DNA of 64,000 nt from Deinococcus radiotolerans (GCF_014647435.1 NZ_BMPE01000007.1:62001-126000); one strand, 5' to 3'. Shown: positions 24,006-39,911, numbered from the stretch's first letter. Translations and numbers: made by a program. The notes: a model not told the origin generated them from the letters alone.

Positions 24006-24818
24006 GTGCTGAACCTGCTTCGCCGCTCCGCTGTGACCCCCGCCGAACTGGACGAGGGGCTGCGGGCACTGGGACTGGACGGCACGGGTCACGTGATCGT
24101 GCACGCCAGCCTGAAATCCTTCGGTCAGCTGGAGGGCGGGGCGCGAACGGTCGTGGACGCCCTGGACCGCGCGGCGGCTACGGTGGTCGCCCCGGCGTTC
24201 ACGTACTCCACGCTGCTCACGCGGCCCACGGCGACGGCCCACGCGCGCTTCCACCGCGATTCGCGGGTCAGCCGCGACATCGGGCGGGTGCCGCAGGAAC
24301 TCGTGGACCGCGCGGACGCCCTGCGGTCCTTCCATCCCACCCTGAGTTTCATCGCGCTGGGCCAGGAGGCGCGCCGCATCACCGAGGCGCAGTCCCTGAG
24401 CAGCCCGTATCAGCCGATTGGCGCGCTGTACGACCTCGACGGGTACGCCCTGCTGATGGGCGTGGATTTCGGCAGCAACACCAGCGTCCACTACGGCGAG
24501 CATCTGGCCGGCGTGCCGCTCCTGACGCGGTACGTCCCGCTGGACGGCCAGGTGGTGCCCACCGCGTTCCCGAACTGCTCGGCGGATTTTGACAACCTCG
24601 CGCCTGAGGTGCACGCCCGCGCCCGCAGCGTGCAGGTCGGGCAGAGCACCCTGCGCCTGTACCGTGTGCGCGACCTTGTGGACAGCACCGTTCGCCTCCT
24701 GAACCGCGACCCTGAAGGGCTCCTGTGCACCTACCGAGGCTGCCGCTGCCAGGAAGTGCGGACGCTGGTGCGTCAGCAGGGCCTGAAGCCGCGCGCCCAC
24801 ACAGGCCTGATCAGCTAA
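24006..24818 (+). CDS. AAC(3)-family N-acetyltransferase
   Basis: A 270-residue member of the aminoglycoside 3-N-acetyltransferase (antibiotic_NAT) family. Recognised features are VHASLKSFGQLEGG near residue 32, the FTYSTLL segment, and RSFHPTLSF and SVHYGEHLAG, which match conserved His-containing blocks. The family transfers acetyl from acetyl-CoA to amino sugars, but many chromosomal members do not confer resistance. The GTG start has TAGACT 6 nt upstream (23994-23999), so it is probably leaderless. No mobile-element context surrounds it. Confidence 0.82.
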   Translation: MLNLLRRSAVTPAELDEGLRALGLDGTGHVIVHASLKSFGQLEGGARTVVDALDRAAATVVAPAFTYSTLLTRPTATAHARFHRDSRVSRDIGRVPQELVDRADALRSFHPTLSFIALGQEARRITEAQSLSSPYQPIGALYDLDGYALLMGVDFGSNTSVHYGEHLAGVPLLTRYVPLDGQVVPTAFPNCSADFDNLAPEVHARARSVQVGQSTLRLYRVRDLVDSTVRLLNRDPEGLLCTYRGCRCQEVRTLVRQQGLKPRAHTGLIS

Positions 24819-24838
24819 GCACAGCACGAGGACTGGAC

Positions 24839-24866
24839 GGCGGCCCCTGAACACTCAGGGGCCGCC
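24839..24866. terminator. Bidirectional terminator
   Basis: GGCGGCCCCTGA and TCAGGGGCCGCC form a perfect 12-bp stem with a 4-nt loop between convergent genes. Confidence 0.88.
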
Positions 24867-24883
24867 CTGTTGCGCTGGTGGGG

Positions 24884-26245
<1,362 letters not shown>

Positions 26246-26346
26246 CGCCCGAGTCTATGCACACGCGGGGCACGCTGGGAATGCCAACCGTCCAGGATTC
26301 GTGTCACATGTACAGAAACAGGGCTGGACAGGGCACTGGGCAGACG

Positions 26347-26380
26347 AAAAACCGCCGCCCCCGGGGTTGGGAGGCGGCGG
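26347..26380 (-). terminator. Terminator of the ddrI-like gene
   Basis: On the minus strand CCGCCGCC and GGCGGCGG form a stem followed by five T residues, directly after the Crp-family regulator. Confidence 0.8.
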
Positions 26381-26396
26381 TCCAGCTCAGCTTGTT

Positions 26397-27014
<618 letters not shown>

Positions 27015-27096
27015 TGGGTCGCCTCCTTGGGCGGTCGAGGATGAGGGATCGTGGGCCGGGGGCTCGGGCGCGGGGCCCTATTCCCGACATGGTCAC

Positions 27097-27125
27097 AGTG
27101 TAACCCAAAGTCACTTTTTTGTAAA
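27097..27125 (-). promoter_or_regulatory. Promoter of the ddrI-like gene
   Basis: TTTACA (27125-27120), a 17-bp spacer and TACACT (27102-27097) form a good promoter with an untranslated leader of roughly 75 nt. A loose Crp-like inverted repeat (AGTGA and TTACA, spacer 7 rather than 6) overlaps it and might allow autoregulation, but the spacing is off. Confidence 0.72.
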
Positions 27126-27261
27126 CAGTTTTGTTTCTTTAATCTGGCTTCAGGTTACAGAGTGGGTTCAGGACTGTAGGTGTGACGGGCCGCGCCAGGA
27201 CGACTCGGACGTCCCCGGGTCAGGAGGCGGGGCCTCACCGGAGCCTCACCTCCGCGGGACG

Positions 27262-27295
27262 AAAAAAGCCGGGGTGCGCACGACCGCCCACCCCG
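27262..27295 (-). terminator. gyrA terminator
   Basis: CGGGGTG and CACCCCG arms followed on the minus strand by six T residues (27267-27262). Confidence 0.85.
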
Positions 27296-27315
27296 ACTCC
27301 AGAAGACGCTGGCGC

Positions 27316-29751
<2,436 letters not shown>

Positions 29752-29839
29752 GTGGCTCCAGTCGTGAGGCTGCTGCGGCCCAGAGGGGGCGCCGCGTCAG
29801 CCTGGAATGTCGAGGCCCGGCCAGTCCGGGAATGGATTG

Positions 29840-29870
29840 ATTCTACCACGAAATTATGCTCTTGGCGTAA
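29840..29870 (-). promoter_or_regulatory. gyrA promoter with RDRM operator
   Basis: TTATGCTCTTGGCGTAA at 29854-29870 matches 12 of 17 positions of the Deinococcus radiation/desiccation response motif (TTATGTCATTGACATAA) and keeps both outer arms. On the minus strand the -10 hexamer TAGAAT is at 29845-29840, so the RDRM covers the -35 region, the position expected for repression by DdrO. gyrA is an established member of this regulon in other deinococci. Confidence 0.82.
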
Positions 29871-29976
29871 TAGAACCGACTCCCTCAATGACCCCATTGT
29901 ACCCCAGAAATCCCGCACCACACCGGCACTCCAGCCACCCCACCCCCAGTTGCCACCACGTCAGACTGCGCCCTCC

Positions 29977-30661
29977 ATGACCCCTCCGAACAGCCTCCCG
30001 GTGGACCTCTGAATTTCCGCCGCAGCCTCCCCGACCTGCCCTGCCGCGACAACCTCAGCCGACTCACGCCAGACGGTCGGCGCGACCTGAATGCCCTGAA
30101 CTTCAGCCGCATCATCGACCTGCGCAGCCGCACCGAACGCGCGGCCGATCCACCCCCTTCCTGGGCCACCCTGCCGACCTGATCCTGCCCCTGCTCCCGT
30201 CGCGCCACCGCGCCTTCAACGAAGCCAGCGCCGCCGCCCGCACCAACGCCGACCACATGACTGCCATGCTCGACCACGCGCCCAACCAGATCGTGACGGT
30301 CCTGGGCGCGATCCTCGACGCCCCACCCGGCCCGGTCCTCATTCACTGCCACGCGGGCAAGGACCGCACCGGCCTGATCGCCGCCCTGTGCAGTGAACTC
30401 GCCGGGCAGACCCGCGACCAGACGGCCGCCGATTATGCCGCCAGCGGCCCCGCCCTGACCGACTTCTACCGGGACCAGCAGGCCCGCCACACGCCCGAGC
30501 AGTGGGCGCAACTCGCCCCGTTCGTCCTGACCCGGGCCGACGACATCCGACACATCCTGAACCACCTTGACGATATCTGGGGCGGACTGAGTGCCTACCT
30601 GAAAGCACACGGGCTGATCGGGCATGAGTCCGACGTGCTCGCCCGGCGCCTCCGCACGTGA
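29977..30661 (+). pseudogene. Tyrosine phosphatase (Y_phosphatase3 type), frameshifted
   Basis: Homology is spread over three frames. ATG at 29977 opens MTPPNSLPVDL and stops at TGA 30010-30012, where one extra G would read TGG and continue into NFRRSLPDLP. That second frame (from 30012) carries DNLSRLTPDGRRDLNALN and IIDLRSRTERAADPP, typical of the N-terminus. At the C5 run 30153-30157 a missing C shifts to the third frame, which runs FLGHPADLILPLL to the active-site loop HCHAGKDRTG and ends at 30661. Either the gene is decaying by two 1-nt deletions or the assembly has indel errors. The catalytic Cys-X5-Arg loop is intact. Confidence 0.75.
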
Positions 30662-30756
30662 AAAATTCGGCGCTGCTCGGGGGGGTGGTCGCCCCCACCG
30701 CCACACCGCACAGGTCCGCACATCCACCAGTCCGCGCGGCATATCATGCACGGCAG

Positions 30757-31107
30757 ATGCTCGATCAACTCACGCAACTGGTACGGGACGTCGACGGGGC
30801 CTGGGCCGCCGCCATCGCGGGCCTCGACGGCCTCCTGATCGAAGGCCACGCCACACTCGACGCCGACCTGAGCCTGCTCGTCGCCGAGCACGCCGGGCTG
30901 TACCGCGCCGCGCACACCGTCTACACCGACACCCTTCAGGGCGGCGCGCCCCGCGAACTGTACCTGCGCGGCGAGCGCCTGAGCGTGTACCTGCACCCCA
31001 TCAAGACCGAGTACTTCCTGCTGCTCGCTGTGGACGGCCGCAGCAACCTCGGTCAGGCGCGCCTGTACGGCCGCGACGCCGCCCGCAAACTGGAGGCCAC
31101 GCTGTGA
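30757..31107 (+). CDS. Roadblock/LC7 domain protein 1
   Basis: A 116-residue Roadblock/LC7 (MglB-like) protein of one domain, starting MLDQLTQLVRDVDGAWAAAIAGLDGLLIEG. Proteins of this fold dimerise and often act as scaffolds or GTPase-activating partners of small Ras-like GTPases such as MglA. The ATG at 30757 was chosen over an earlier ATG at 30658 because the domain starts here and TATCAT lies 9 nt upstream. It is the first of three tandem paralogs coupled by 4-bp overlaps. Confidence 0.8.
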   Translation: MLDQLTQLVRDVDGAWAAAIAGLDGLLIEGHATLDADLSLLVAEHAGLYRAAHTVYTDTLQGGAPRELYLRGERLSVYLHPIKTEYFLLLAVDGRSNLGQARLYGRDAARKLEATL

Positions 31108-31439
31108 AACTCGACCCCCTGCGCACCCTGCCCGGCGTCATCGCCGCCGCCCTCGTCGGCCCCGACGGTCTGGCCATCGAAGCGCACGGCGACGGCGGCG
31201 ACGGCCTGGCCGCTGAACTCGTCTCCCTGCGTCAGGGCATGGACCGCACCGGCCGCCGCCTCGGCACCGGTGACGTCACCCGCCTGGCCTTCACCAGCGA
31301 ACGCGTCGAGGTCGTGGCCGTCACCACTGGCCCCTACACCGTCGGCGCGGCCATGACGCGCGGCAGCGACACCCGCACCGCCCAGCAGACCCTTGCCCGC
31401 CTGGCCCTGGACCTGAACCTGCCCCGGGAGCAGGCATGA
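31104..31439 (+). CDS. Roadblock/LC7 domain protein 2
   Basis: A 111-residue Roadblock/LC7 paralog beginning with GTG at 31104, which overlaps the TGA of the preceding gene (GTGA). The core reads LRTLPGVIAAALVGPDGLAIE and GPYTVGAAMTRGSDTRTAQQ. An open frame exists further upstream but the coupling overlap and domain boundary support this start. Probably translated together with, and possibly heterodimerising with, its neighbours. Confidence 0.8.
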   Translation: MKLDPLRTLPGVIAAALVGPDGLAIEAHGDGGDGLAAELVSLRQGMDRTGRRLGTGDVTRLAFTSERVEVVAVTTGPYTVGAAMTRGSDTRTAQQTLARLALDLNLPREQA

Positions 31440-31756
31440 TCGACGGTCTGCTCGACGTGCGCGGCGTGCGGCACACTGCCCTGATCGGCCTGGACGGCAA
31501 GGTCGTCGCGAAGGCCGGCCTGAAGGAAGCCGACGTGCCCACCGAACTGACCCTCGTGGCCGCCGGACGCGCCGTGATTGGTAGCCTCCAGAGCAACCTG
31601 AACGCCGCCGAGTGGCAGGAACTTCTTCTGGACGTCGATGGCGGCCCGGTGTTGCTCACCCCGCACGGCAATCAGGTGCTCCTCACCGCGTTCGACGATG
31701 TGGCCAGCCTGGGCCGCGTGCGGTTCGCCGTGCGCCGCCTGCTCGGCACCGTCTGA
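31436..31756 (+). CDS. Roadblock/LC7 domain protein 3
   Basis: A 106-residue third Roadblock/LC7 paralog overlapping the previous gene by 4 bp (ATGA). The domain reads DVRGVRHTALIGLDGKVVAKAG and ends DVASLGRVRFAVRRLLG. No small GTPase gene is adjacent, so the partner is encoded elsewhere or absent. A terminator at 31905 follows. Confidence 0.82.
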   Translation: MIDGLLDVRGVRHTALIGLDGKVVAKAGLKEADVPTELTLVAAGRAVIGSLQSNLNAAEWQELLLDVDGGPVLLTPHGNQVLLTAFDDVASLGRVRFAVRRLLGTV

Positions 31757-31904
31757 GACGGACGTCCGGGCAGGCCGAGCTGTGTTCTCGGGTGTCCTGA
31801 AGGTAGGCGAGTGCTCGACGAGCACCGCGGTTGAATGTGGCGTTGAGGGGCGTGGTGTTGGCCCCCCTTGCCACTGAAGAGCGTGACCTCCGCCGCATCT
31901 GAGG

Positions 31905-31927
31905 GCTCCCCGCACCGGGGAGCTTTT
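31905..31927 (+). terminator. Terminator after the Roadblock genes
   Basis: GCTCCCC and GGGGAGC stem with a 5-nt loop followed by TTTT. It isolates hemB from the Roadblock cluster. A separate 15-bp palindrome, GTGCTCGACGAGCAC, lies at 31811-31825. Confidence 0.8.
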
Positions 31928-31987
31928 CCCATGTGGGTCCGGAGGGGCGTTGCATTCGTCCCGCCGCCCGCGCGGTAGCGTACAGGC

Positions 31988-32989
<1,002 letters not shown>

Positions 32990-33035
32990 ACGCGCGACAA
33001 GCCGGGCGTGGGGTCGCCCCCGCCAGGGAGAGCCG

Positions 33036-33575
33036 GTGACCAGCGCCACCGATCCCATCCGCGTGGACTGGATTCCCACGGGGTTGTGGCCCGGCCGGCT
33101 GGGCCTAACGTTCGCGCCGGGCAAGAAGGGCGGCAGCGTGTACCAGCCCGGCGTGACCCATGACCGTGACGTCACGCAGGACATGCGGACCCTGGCGCAG
33201 GCGGGCACGAACGTCATCGCCCCCCTGATCGAGGACTTCGAGTTCGATCTGCTCGGCATGGACGGCTACCATGACGCTGCGGCGACGCAACTGATCGAGG
33301 TCGCTCCGTACCCCATCCCGGACCAGCGCGCCCCGCACGACCCGCGTGACTTCGCTGCGTACGTGGATGAACTCATGACCTACCTGCTTGATGGCCGCAG
33401 TGTGGTCGTGCACTGCCGGGGCGGGCTGGGCCGCGCGGGCCTGACGGCGGCGTGCCTGCTCGTGCAGGGCGGCCTGAACCCCGAGGACGCCATCCGCCTC
33501 GTGCGCGACACCCGCAGTCCCCACGCCATCGAGACCCAGGAGCAGGAGCAGTTCATTCACGATTTCGCCCGCTGA
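33036..33575 (+). CDS. Dual-specificity/tyrosine phosphatase-like protein
   Basis: A 179-residue protein with the phosphatase loop HCRGGLGRAG (Cys-X5-Arg) near residue 127, upstream Asp-containing IPDQRAPHDP that may supply the general acid, and a C-terminal MxYLL helical region. It resembles the cyclin-dependent kinase inhibitor-3 (CDKN3/KAP-like) family. GTG start with AGGGAG 5 nt upstream. It lies 46 bp after hemB and may be co-transcribed. The substrate, protein or phosphoinositide-like, is unknown. Confidence 0.82.
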   Translation: MTSATDPIRVDWIPTGLWPGRLGLTFAPGKKGGSVYQPGVTHDRDVTQDMRTLAQAGTNVIAPLIEDFEFDLLGMDGYHDAAATQLIEVAPYPIPDQRAPHDPRDFAAYVDELMTYLLDGRSVVVHCRGGLGRAGLTAACLLVQGGLNPEDAIRLVRDTRSPHAIETQEQEQFIHDFAR

Positions 33576-33603
33576 CCTCAGGGCGCACCCGGGAGGCTCA
33601 ACG

Positions 33604-33903
33604 ATGATCAGTGTCGCCAACCGCATCCACGTGAATCCCGAGTACCACGGCGCCTTCGAGCAGCGCTTCCGCGAGCGGGCCGGACTGGTGGACGGCATGC
33701 CGGGCTTCATCGCCAACCACGTCCTGCGCCTCACCCGGGACGGCGACCCGTTCGTGGTGCTGACCTTCTGGGCTTCCCGGTAGGACTTCGAGGCCTGGAC
33801 CTCCAGCGACGCCTTCCGGCAGGGGCACGCCCGCAGCGGCACCCTGCCCCGGGAGGCGTTCAGCAGCCCGAATGTGCTGGAAATCCACGAGGTCATTGCC
33901 TAA
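33604..33903 (+). pseudogene. IsdG/HmoB-type heme monooxygenase interrupted by TAG
   Basis: An open frame of 100 codons from ATG 33604 to TAA 33901-33903 is interrupted only by TAG at codon 60 (33781-33783). The conceptual protein matches the antibiotic-biosynthesis-monooxygenase fold and carries the IsdG-type catalytic residues Asn6, Trp65 and His75 with the 10-residue Trp-to-His spacing (DFEAWTSSDAFRQGH). The stop falls between FWASR and DFEAW, where IsdG proteins have a Glu, Lys or Gln. Wild-type function would be oxidative cleavage of heme. It follows hemB and the phosphatase on the same strand. Confidence 0.78.
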
Positions 33904-33934
33904 CCGGCGTCACGGGTGGGGCTACACTGGGCGT

Positions 33935-34432
33935 ATGAGAACAGCCCATGCTCTGCTCGGCGCTGCGCTGCTGGCCTCCGTTCTTGGCGCGTGTGCACCT
34001 GCGGTCACCGCGCCGCAGAGTGGGAGGATCGTGAATGCCCGCACGGGCGAGGAGGGCACCGTGACGTTCACACGCGGCACCCTGACGCCCCGGCTGGGGG
34101 ACCCGTTCGCGCCGGACAATGCCACCCTCCGCATCGGCGGGCGCGTCTATCACGGCCGCACGTACCTGATCGGGAGCGGCGCGCTGCCCGGCGGGCTGGG
34201 CTTCAGCGTGGCCTTCGGCGCGAGCAGCGGCAGTGACGGACGCACCTCCACGGGCGGCAGCACCCGCGTCGAGGGTGGCCGCCCGGTGCCCGCCTATACC
34301 GGCAACCTGATCGCCCGCGCGGACGGTGATCCGCCCGCCCTGCTGACCTGCACCCTGACCGTGGACGCGCAGGAACGCGGCGTCGGCGAGTGCTTCGACG
34401 GGTCGGGCACCCGCTACGCCCTCCAGTTCTGA
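33935..34432 (+). CDS. Small lipoprotein of unknown function
   Basis: A 165-residue lipoprotein. The N-terminal signal ends in the lipobox VLGAC (Cys20), so it is exported and lipid-anchored. The mature part is Gly/Ser/Thr-rich and beta-like, with a NARTGEEGTVTF pattern and two late Cys residues (LLTCTLTV, VGECFDG) that may form a disulfide. TACACT lies 6 nt before the ATG (33923-33928), a leaderless start. No family recognised. Confidence 0.75.
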   Translation: MRTAHALLGAALLASVLGACAPAVTAPQSGRIVNARTGEEGTVTFTRGTLTPRLGDPFAPDNATLRIGGRVYHGRTYLIGSGALPGGLGFSVAFGASSGSDGRTSTGGSTRVEGGRPVPAYTGNLIARADGDPPALLTCTLTVDAQERGVGECFDGSGTRYALQF

Positions 34433-34463
34433 AGAGGGGGCCTCGGGCTGGAGGGTTCGCCAG

Positions 34464-34497
34464 AACCGGTCACACCGAGCGGAGGCGAGCGGGAGCG
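34464..34497 (+). repeat. Copy of a dispersed repeat
   Basis: Matches 29 of 34 bases of 48301-48334, the other copy in this window. It lies in the gap between the lipoprotein gene and the deoxyribosyltransferase-like gene. Confidence 0.55.
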
Positions 34498-34598
34498 AGT
34501 CGGCATCTGGAGGTGGAATCGATCACCCGGTGGGGTGCCGGGGGGTCGTCGGCCCGGACGGGCGCCGCGTGAACGTGCCGGTGGGGGAGAGGCCGCGT

Positions 34599-34937
34599 GT
34601 GGTGTGTCTGTGCGGCAGCGTGCGTTTCCTGGCGGAGTTCGACGCGGCGTCCCTCGCGGAGACGCTGGCGGGCCGCATCGTCCTGAGTGTCGGCAGTCAC
34701 CGCCAGCGGGACGACGACGCCCTGGTGCACCTGTCCCGTCCCGAGCGGGAAGAAGCCCTGCGCCGCCTGGGTGAGCTGCACCTGCGCAAGATTGACCTCG
34801 CGGACGAGGTGCTGGTCATCAACCCCGGCGGGTACGTCGGAGACGCTGGCCGCCGGGAGATCGCGTACGCCCGTCAGGCCGGGGAGCCCGTGGGCAGCCT
34901 TGAACCGCTGACGCCAGAGGTCACGCGAGCAGACTGA
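34599..34937 (+). CDS. Nucleoside 2-deoxyribosyltransferase-like protein
   Basis: About 112 residues starting VVCLCGSVRFLAEF, with a conserved block REEALRRLGELHLRKIDLADEVLVINPGGYVGDAGRREIAYA. This is a widespread uncharacterised family with a deoxyribosyltransferase/TIR-like fold (CGSxRF nucleotide-binding turn). The start is uncertain: GTG 34599 has GGGGGAGAGG 6 nt upstream and fits the usual N-terminus, but GTGs at 34530 and 34569 are in frame. The 3' end overlaps the convergent P450 gene by 17 bp. Confidence 0.65.
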   Translation: MVCLCGSVRFLAEFDAASLAETLAGRIVLSVGSHRQRDDDALVHLSRPEREEALRRLGELHLRKIDLADEVLVINPGGYVGDAGRREIAYARQAGEPVGSLEPLTPEVTRAD

Positions 34938-36303
34938 CCGCCGCGTGCCGCACGGCCGCCACGCGCAGGGTCAGGCGGTCGTCGGGCGTGGCGGTTGGCC
35001 GGGCCACCTCCCGCAGAACGTAGGTCGGATCGCCCCGCAGGTCCAGGGTCCGCAGGATTGCCGCGAGGTTCAGCAGGATCAGGCCCTCCGCCATGCCGCT
35101 GCCCGCGCAGATGTGCGTGCCCAGCCCGAACGGCGCGAACGCGCCGGGGCGGCGGTGTTCCAGTCGGCCCGGCCCGAACCGGTTCGGGTCGAAGGTGTCC
35201 GCGTCCGTGAAGCACTCGTTCAGGCCGTGCGGGACAGTCGTGCCGACAATCACCTGCCGCCCGGCCGGAATGCGGTACCCGGCGAACGTGAAGTCCTGCG
35301 TGGCCGTGCGGGTCATGGCCGGCGCGATCGGATGCAGCCGCAGGCACTCCAGCACGAAGCGGTGCAGGTGCGGCAGCGCCCCCAGGGCCTCTAGGGTGGG
35401 CGGCCCGTCCCTGAAGGCCAAGTCGGCCTCCGCGACCAGCGCGGGCAGGAGTTCCGGGTGCCGGCCCACCCGGTACAGCGCGAACGCCAGCGTGTTCGCC
35501 GCGGTGTCCATGCCGGCGATGAACGCCCCCATGGTGGCCAGTCGCAGGTCCAGGTCAGACCAGAAGGCCGGGTCGGCCGCCTGCGCGGCCAGGAGGTCGT
35601 CAATGAGGTCCGGGTCGCGCCCACCCGGGGCGGGGGGCACGCGGCGGTGCTCGTCGATCAGGTGTTCCACCATCGCCAGGGACTGCGCGCGGGCGCGGCG
35701 GAAGCCGGGCAGCGATTCGGTCAGGCGGGGTCGCTGCCCGGTCACGCGCACCATCAGGGTGGTCTGTATGAACGTCAGCAGCTCGTTCAGGTGCGGCCGG
35801 GCCGTGCCGTTCACCACGACCCGCGCCAGCTGCTCGGTGATGACCGCCTTGCAGAACGCCGCGACCCGCAGGTCATCACCGGCCCGCAGGGGCGCGAGGT
35901 CCTCTGCCGTGACCGACAGCGCCCGGTTCAGGTGCGCGCTCAGGTATGACCGCGCGTACGTGCGGGATTCCGTACGGCGAAAGGTGCGGTGCTCCTCGCC
36001 GTCCAGGCTGATCATGGAGCGGTTCACCCCGAACGCCTGATCCAGGGACCGCCATGCCTCCCGCGACCGCAGGTTCCGGTGCCCTTCCTTGGTGGCCCAC
36101 ACGTTCGCTTCCGGCCCGGCCAGTACGGTCAGGGTGCGCCCCAGGCCCGTCACGTTGAAGACCGGGCCGTGCGCGCGGTACGAGGCGGTCAGGAAGTCGC
36201 GCAGTCGGTGCGGCAGCAGCCGCGTGACGCTGCCGATCACGGGCGGGCCCGGCACGGTGGGAATGACGCGGGTGGGGGCAGCGTGGGGGAGGGCGTCCGT
36301 CAT
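34921..36303 (-). CDS. Cytochrome P450
   Basis: A 460-residue soluble P450. The I-helix oxygen-binding motif is AGMDTAANT near residue 260, the K-helix ExxR is ECLRLHP, and the heme loop FGLGTHICAGSG gives the thiolate ligand Cys399. No membrane anchor is present. TACCGT lies 5 nt before the ATG. Some Deinococcus P450s hydroxylate carotenoids, but nothing here fixes the substrate. Redox partners are not adjacent, the FprA-type reductase at 24884 is a candidate. It stands between a convergent small gene and sdhB. Confidence 0.92.
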   Translation of the reverse strand: MTDALPHAAPTRVIPTVPGPPVIGSVTRLLPHRLRDFLTASYRAHGPVFNVTGLGRTLTVLAGPEANVWATKEGHRNLRSREAWRSLDQAFGVNRSMISLDGEEHRTFRRTESRTYARSYLSAHLNRALSVTAEDLAPLRAGDDLRVAAFCKAVITEQLARVVVNGTARPHLNELLTFIQTTLMVRVTGQRPRLTESLPGFRRARAQSLAMVEHLIDEHRRVPPAPGGRDPDLIDDLLAAQAADPAFWSDLDLRLATMGAFIAGMDTAANTLAFALYRVGRHPELLPALVAEADLAFRDGPPTLEALGALPHLHRFVLECLRLHPIAPAMTRTATQDFTFAGYRIPAGRQVIVGTTVPHGLNECFTDADTFDPNRFGPGRLEHRRPGAFAPFGLGTHICAGSGMAEGLILLNLAAILRTLDLRGDPTYVLREVARPTATPDDRLTLRVAAVRHAAVSLLA

Positions 36304-36337
36304 GCCTCACGGTACCGTGCCGGGCTGGCGTGAGGAC

Positions 36338-36367
36338 AGCCCCGCCACCGGACACCGGGGCGGGGCT
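36338..36367 (-). terminator. Terminator after sdhB
   Basis: AGCCCCGCC and GGCGGGGCT form a 9-bp stem with a 12-nt loop just past the sdhB stop. Confidence 0.7.
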
Positions 36368-36388
36368 GCTGGAGTGATCCGGACGGGC

Positions 36389-37153
<765 letters not shown>

Positions 37154-37172
37154 GGAGATTCCTTCCGCCGCG

Positions 37173-38930
<1,758 letters not shown>

Positions 38931-38977
38931 AGTCAACTTCCTTTACCAGCCGCCCGCAGGCAGCGGAGAACAAGAAC

Positions 38978-39354
38978 TCAGATGGAGAACAGGCCCACCG
39001 TGCCGAACACCAGCAGCAGCGCGATCACGGTGAAGAACACGCCCTTCACCCACGCGCGGTTCGGGCGGCTGCGCACGTAATCCTCAATGGAGTACCGCGC
39101 GCCGTTCGCGCCGTGCATCAGCGACAGCGCCAGGATCAGCCAGTCGTAGAACTTCCACGCGGGATTCGCCAGCTTGTTCACCACGGCGTCGAACGTCGCG
39201 TCCGACTCGCTCACCTGAATGAACGTCATGTAGATGTGCCCCAGAATCAGGAACACCAGGATCAGCCCGCTGATCCGCATGAAGATCCACCAGTTGAGCT
39301 CCGAGTTGCTGTGCGACTGCTGCCGCGCGTCCGTCAGGGTTCTCGCGCGGATCA

Positions 39355-39355
<1 letters not shown>
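38978..39355 (-). CDS. sdhD: Succinate dehydrogenase membrane anchor subunit SdhD
   Basis: A 125-residue membrane protein with three hydrophobic helices (about residues 26-48, 67-88 and 103-122). GHIYMTFI supplies a candidate heme-ligand His and SLMHGANGARYSIEDY is typical of SdhD. The ATG at 39355 shares one base with the sdhC stop (TGATG). With SdhC it anchors SdhAB and forms the quinone and heme b sites. Confidence 0.88.
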
Positions 39356-39711
<356 letters not shown>

Positions 39712-39773
39712 CCAATCCTCCTCGACGTCTCAGCCCCGTCTCGCCAACACACTAGGGCGAACGTTATGCCGTG

Positions 39774-39789
39774 TGGGTGACCATTCACA
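39774..39789. promoter_or_regulatory. Possible Crp-family site upstream of sdhC
   Basis: TGGGTGACCATTCACA reads as TGTGA-N6-TCACA with one perfect half-site and three of five matches in the other, 63-78 bp upstream of sdhC. A Crp-family regulator is encoded at 26397. Weak evidence. Confidence 0.3.
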
Positions 39790-39911
39790 CCACGCTTTCA
39801 GACACTGGGCAGGATACCACCCGAGCGGTAAGCCGCGCCCCCTCCCGGCCCGGCCCCCGGAACGCGCCGATGTCACCGCGTGGGGAGCACCCGCGCGCTA
39901 CCCTGGGCCGC

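Larger units (their letters stand above)
27015..27315. other. gyrA / ddrI-like intergenic region
   Basis: This 301-bp stretch holds the regulator promoter and leader (27015-27125), an AT-rich upstream block at 27103-27160 that could act as an UP-like element, and the gyrA terminator at 27262-27295. Nothing else is recognised. Confidence 0.6.

Noticed and set aside
24006..24818. Aminoglycoside resistance gene
   Set aside because: The AAC(3)-like fold is clear, but chromosomal members often lack drug activity and there is no mobile context, so resistance is not claimed.
27097..27125. Crp-type autoregulatory site over the ddrI-like promoter
   Set aside because: Half-sites AGTGA and TTACA are imperfect and spaced by 7 instead of 6 bp, so it is too weak to annotate as an operator.
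30658..30756. N-terminal extension of the first Roadblock protein from ATG 30658
   Set aside because: The extra 33 residues are not part of the domain and overlap the phosphatase stop, while TATCAT before ATG 30757 supports the shorter form.
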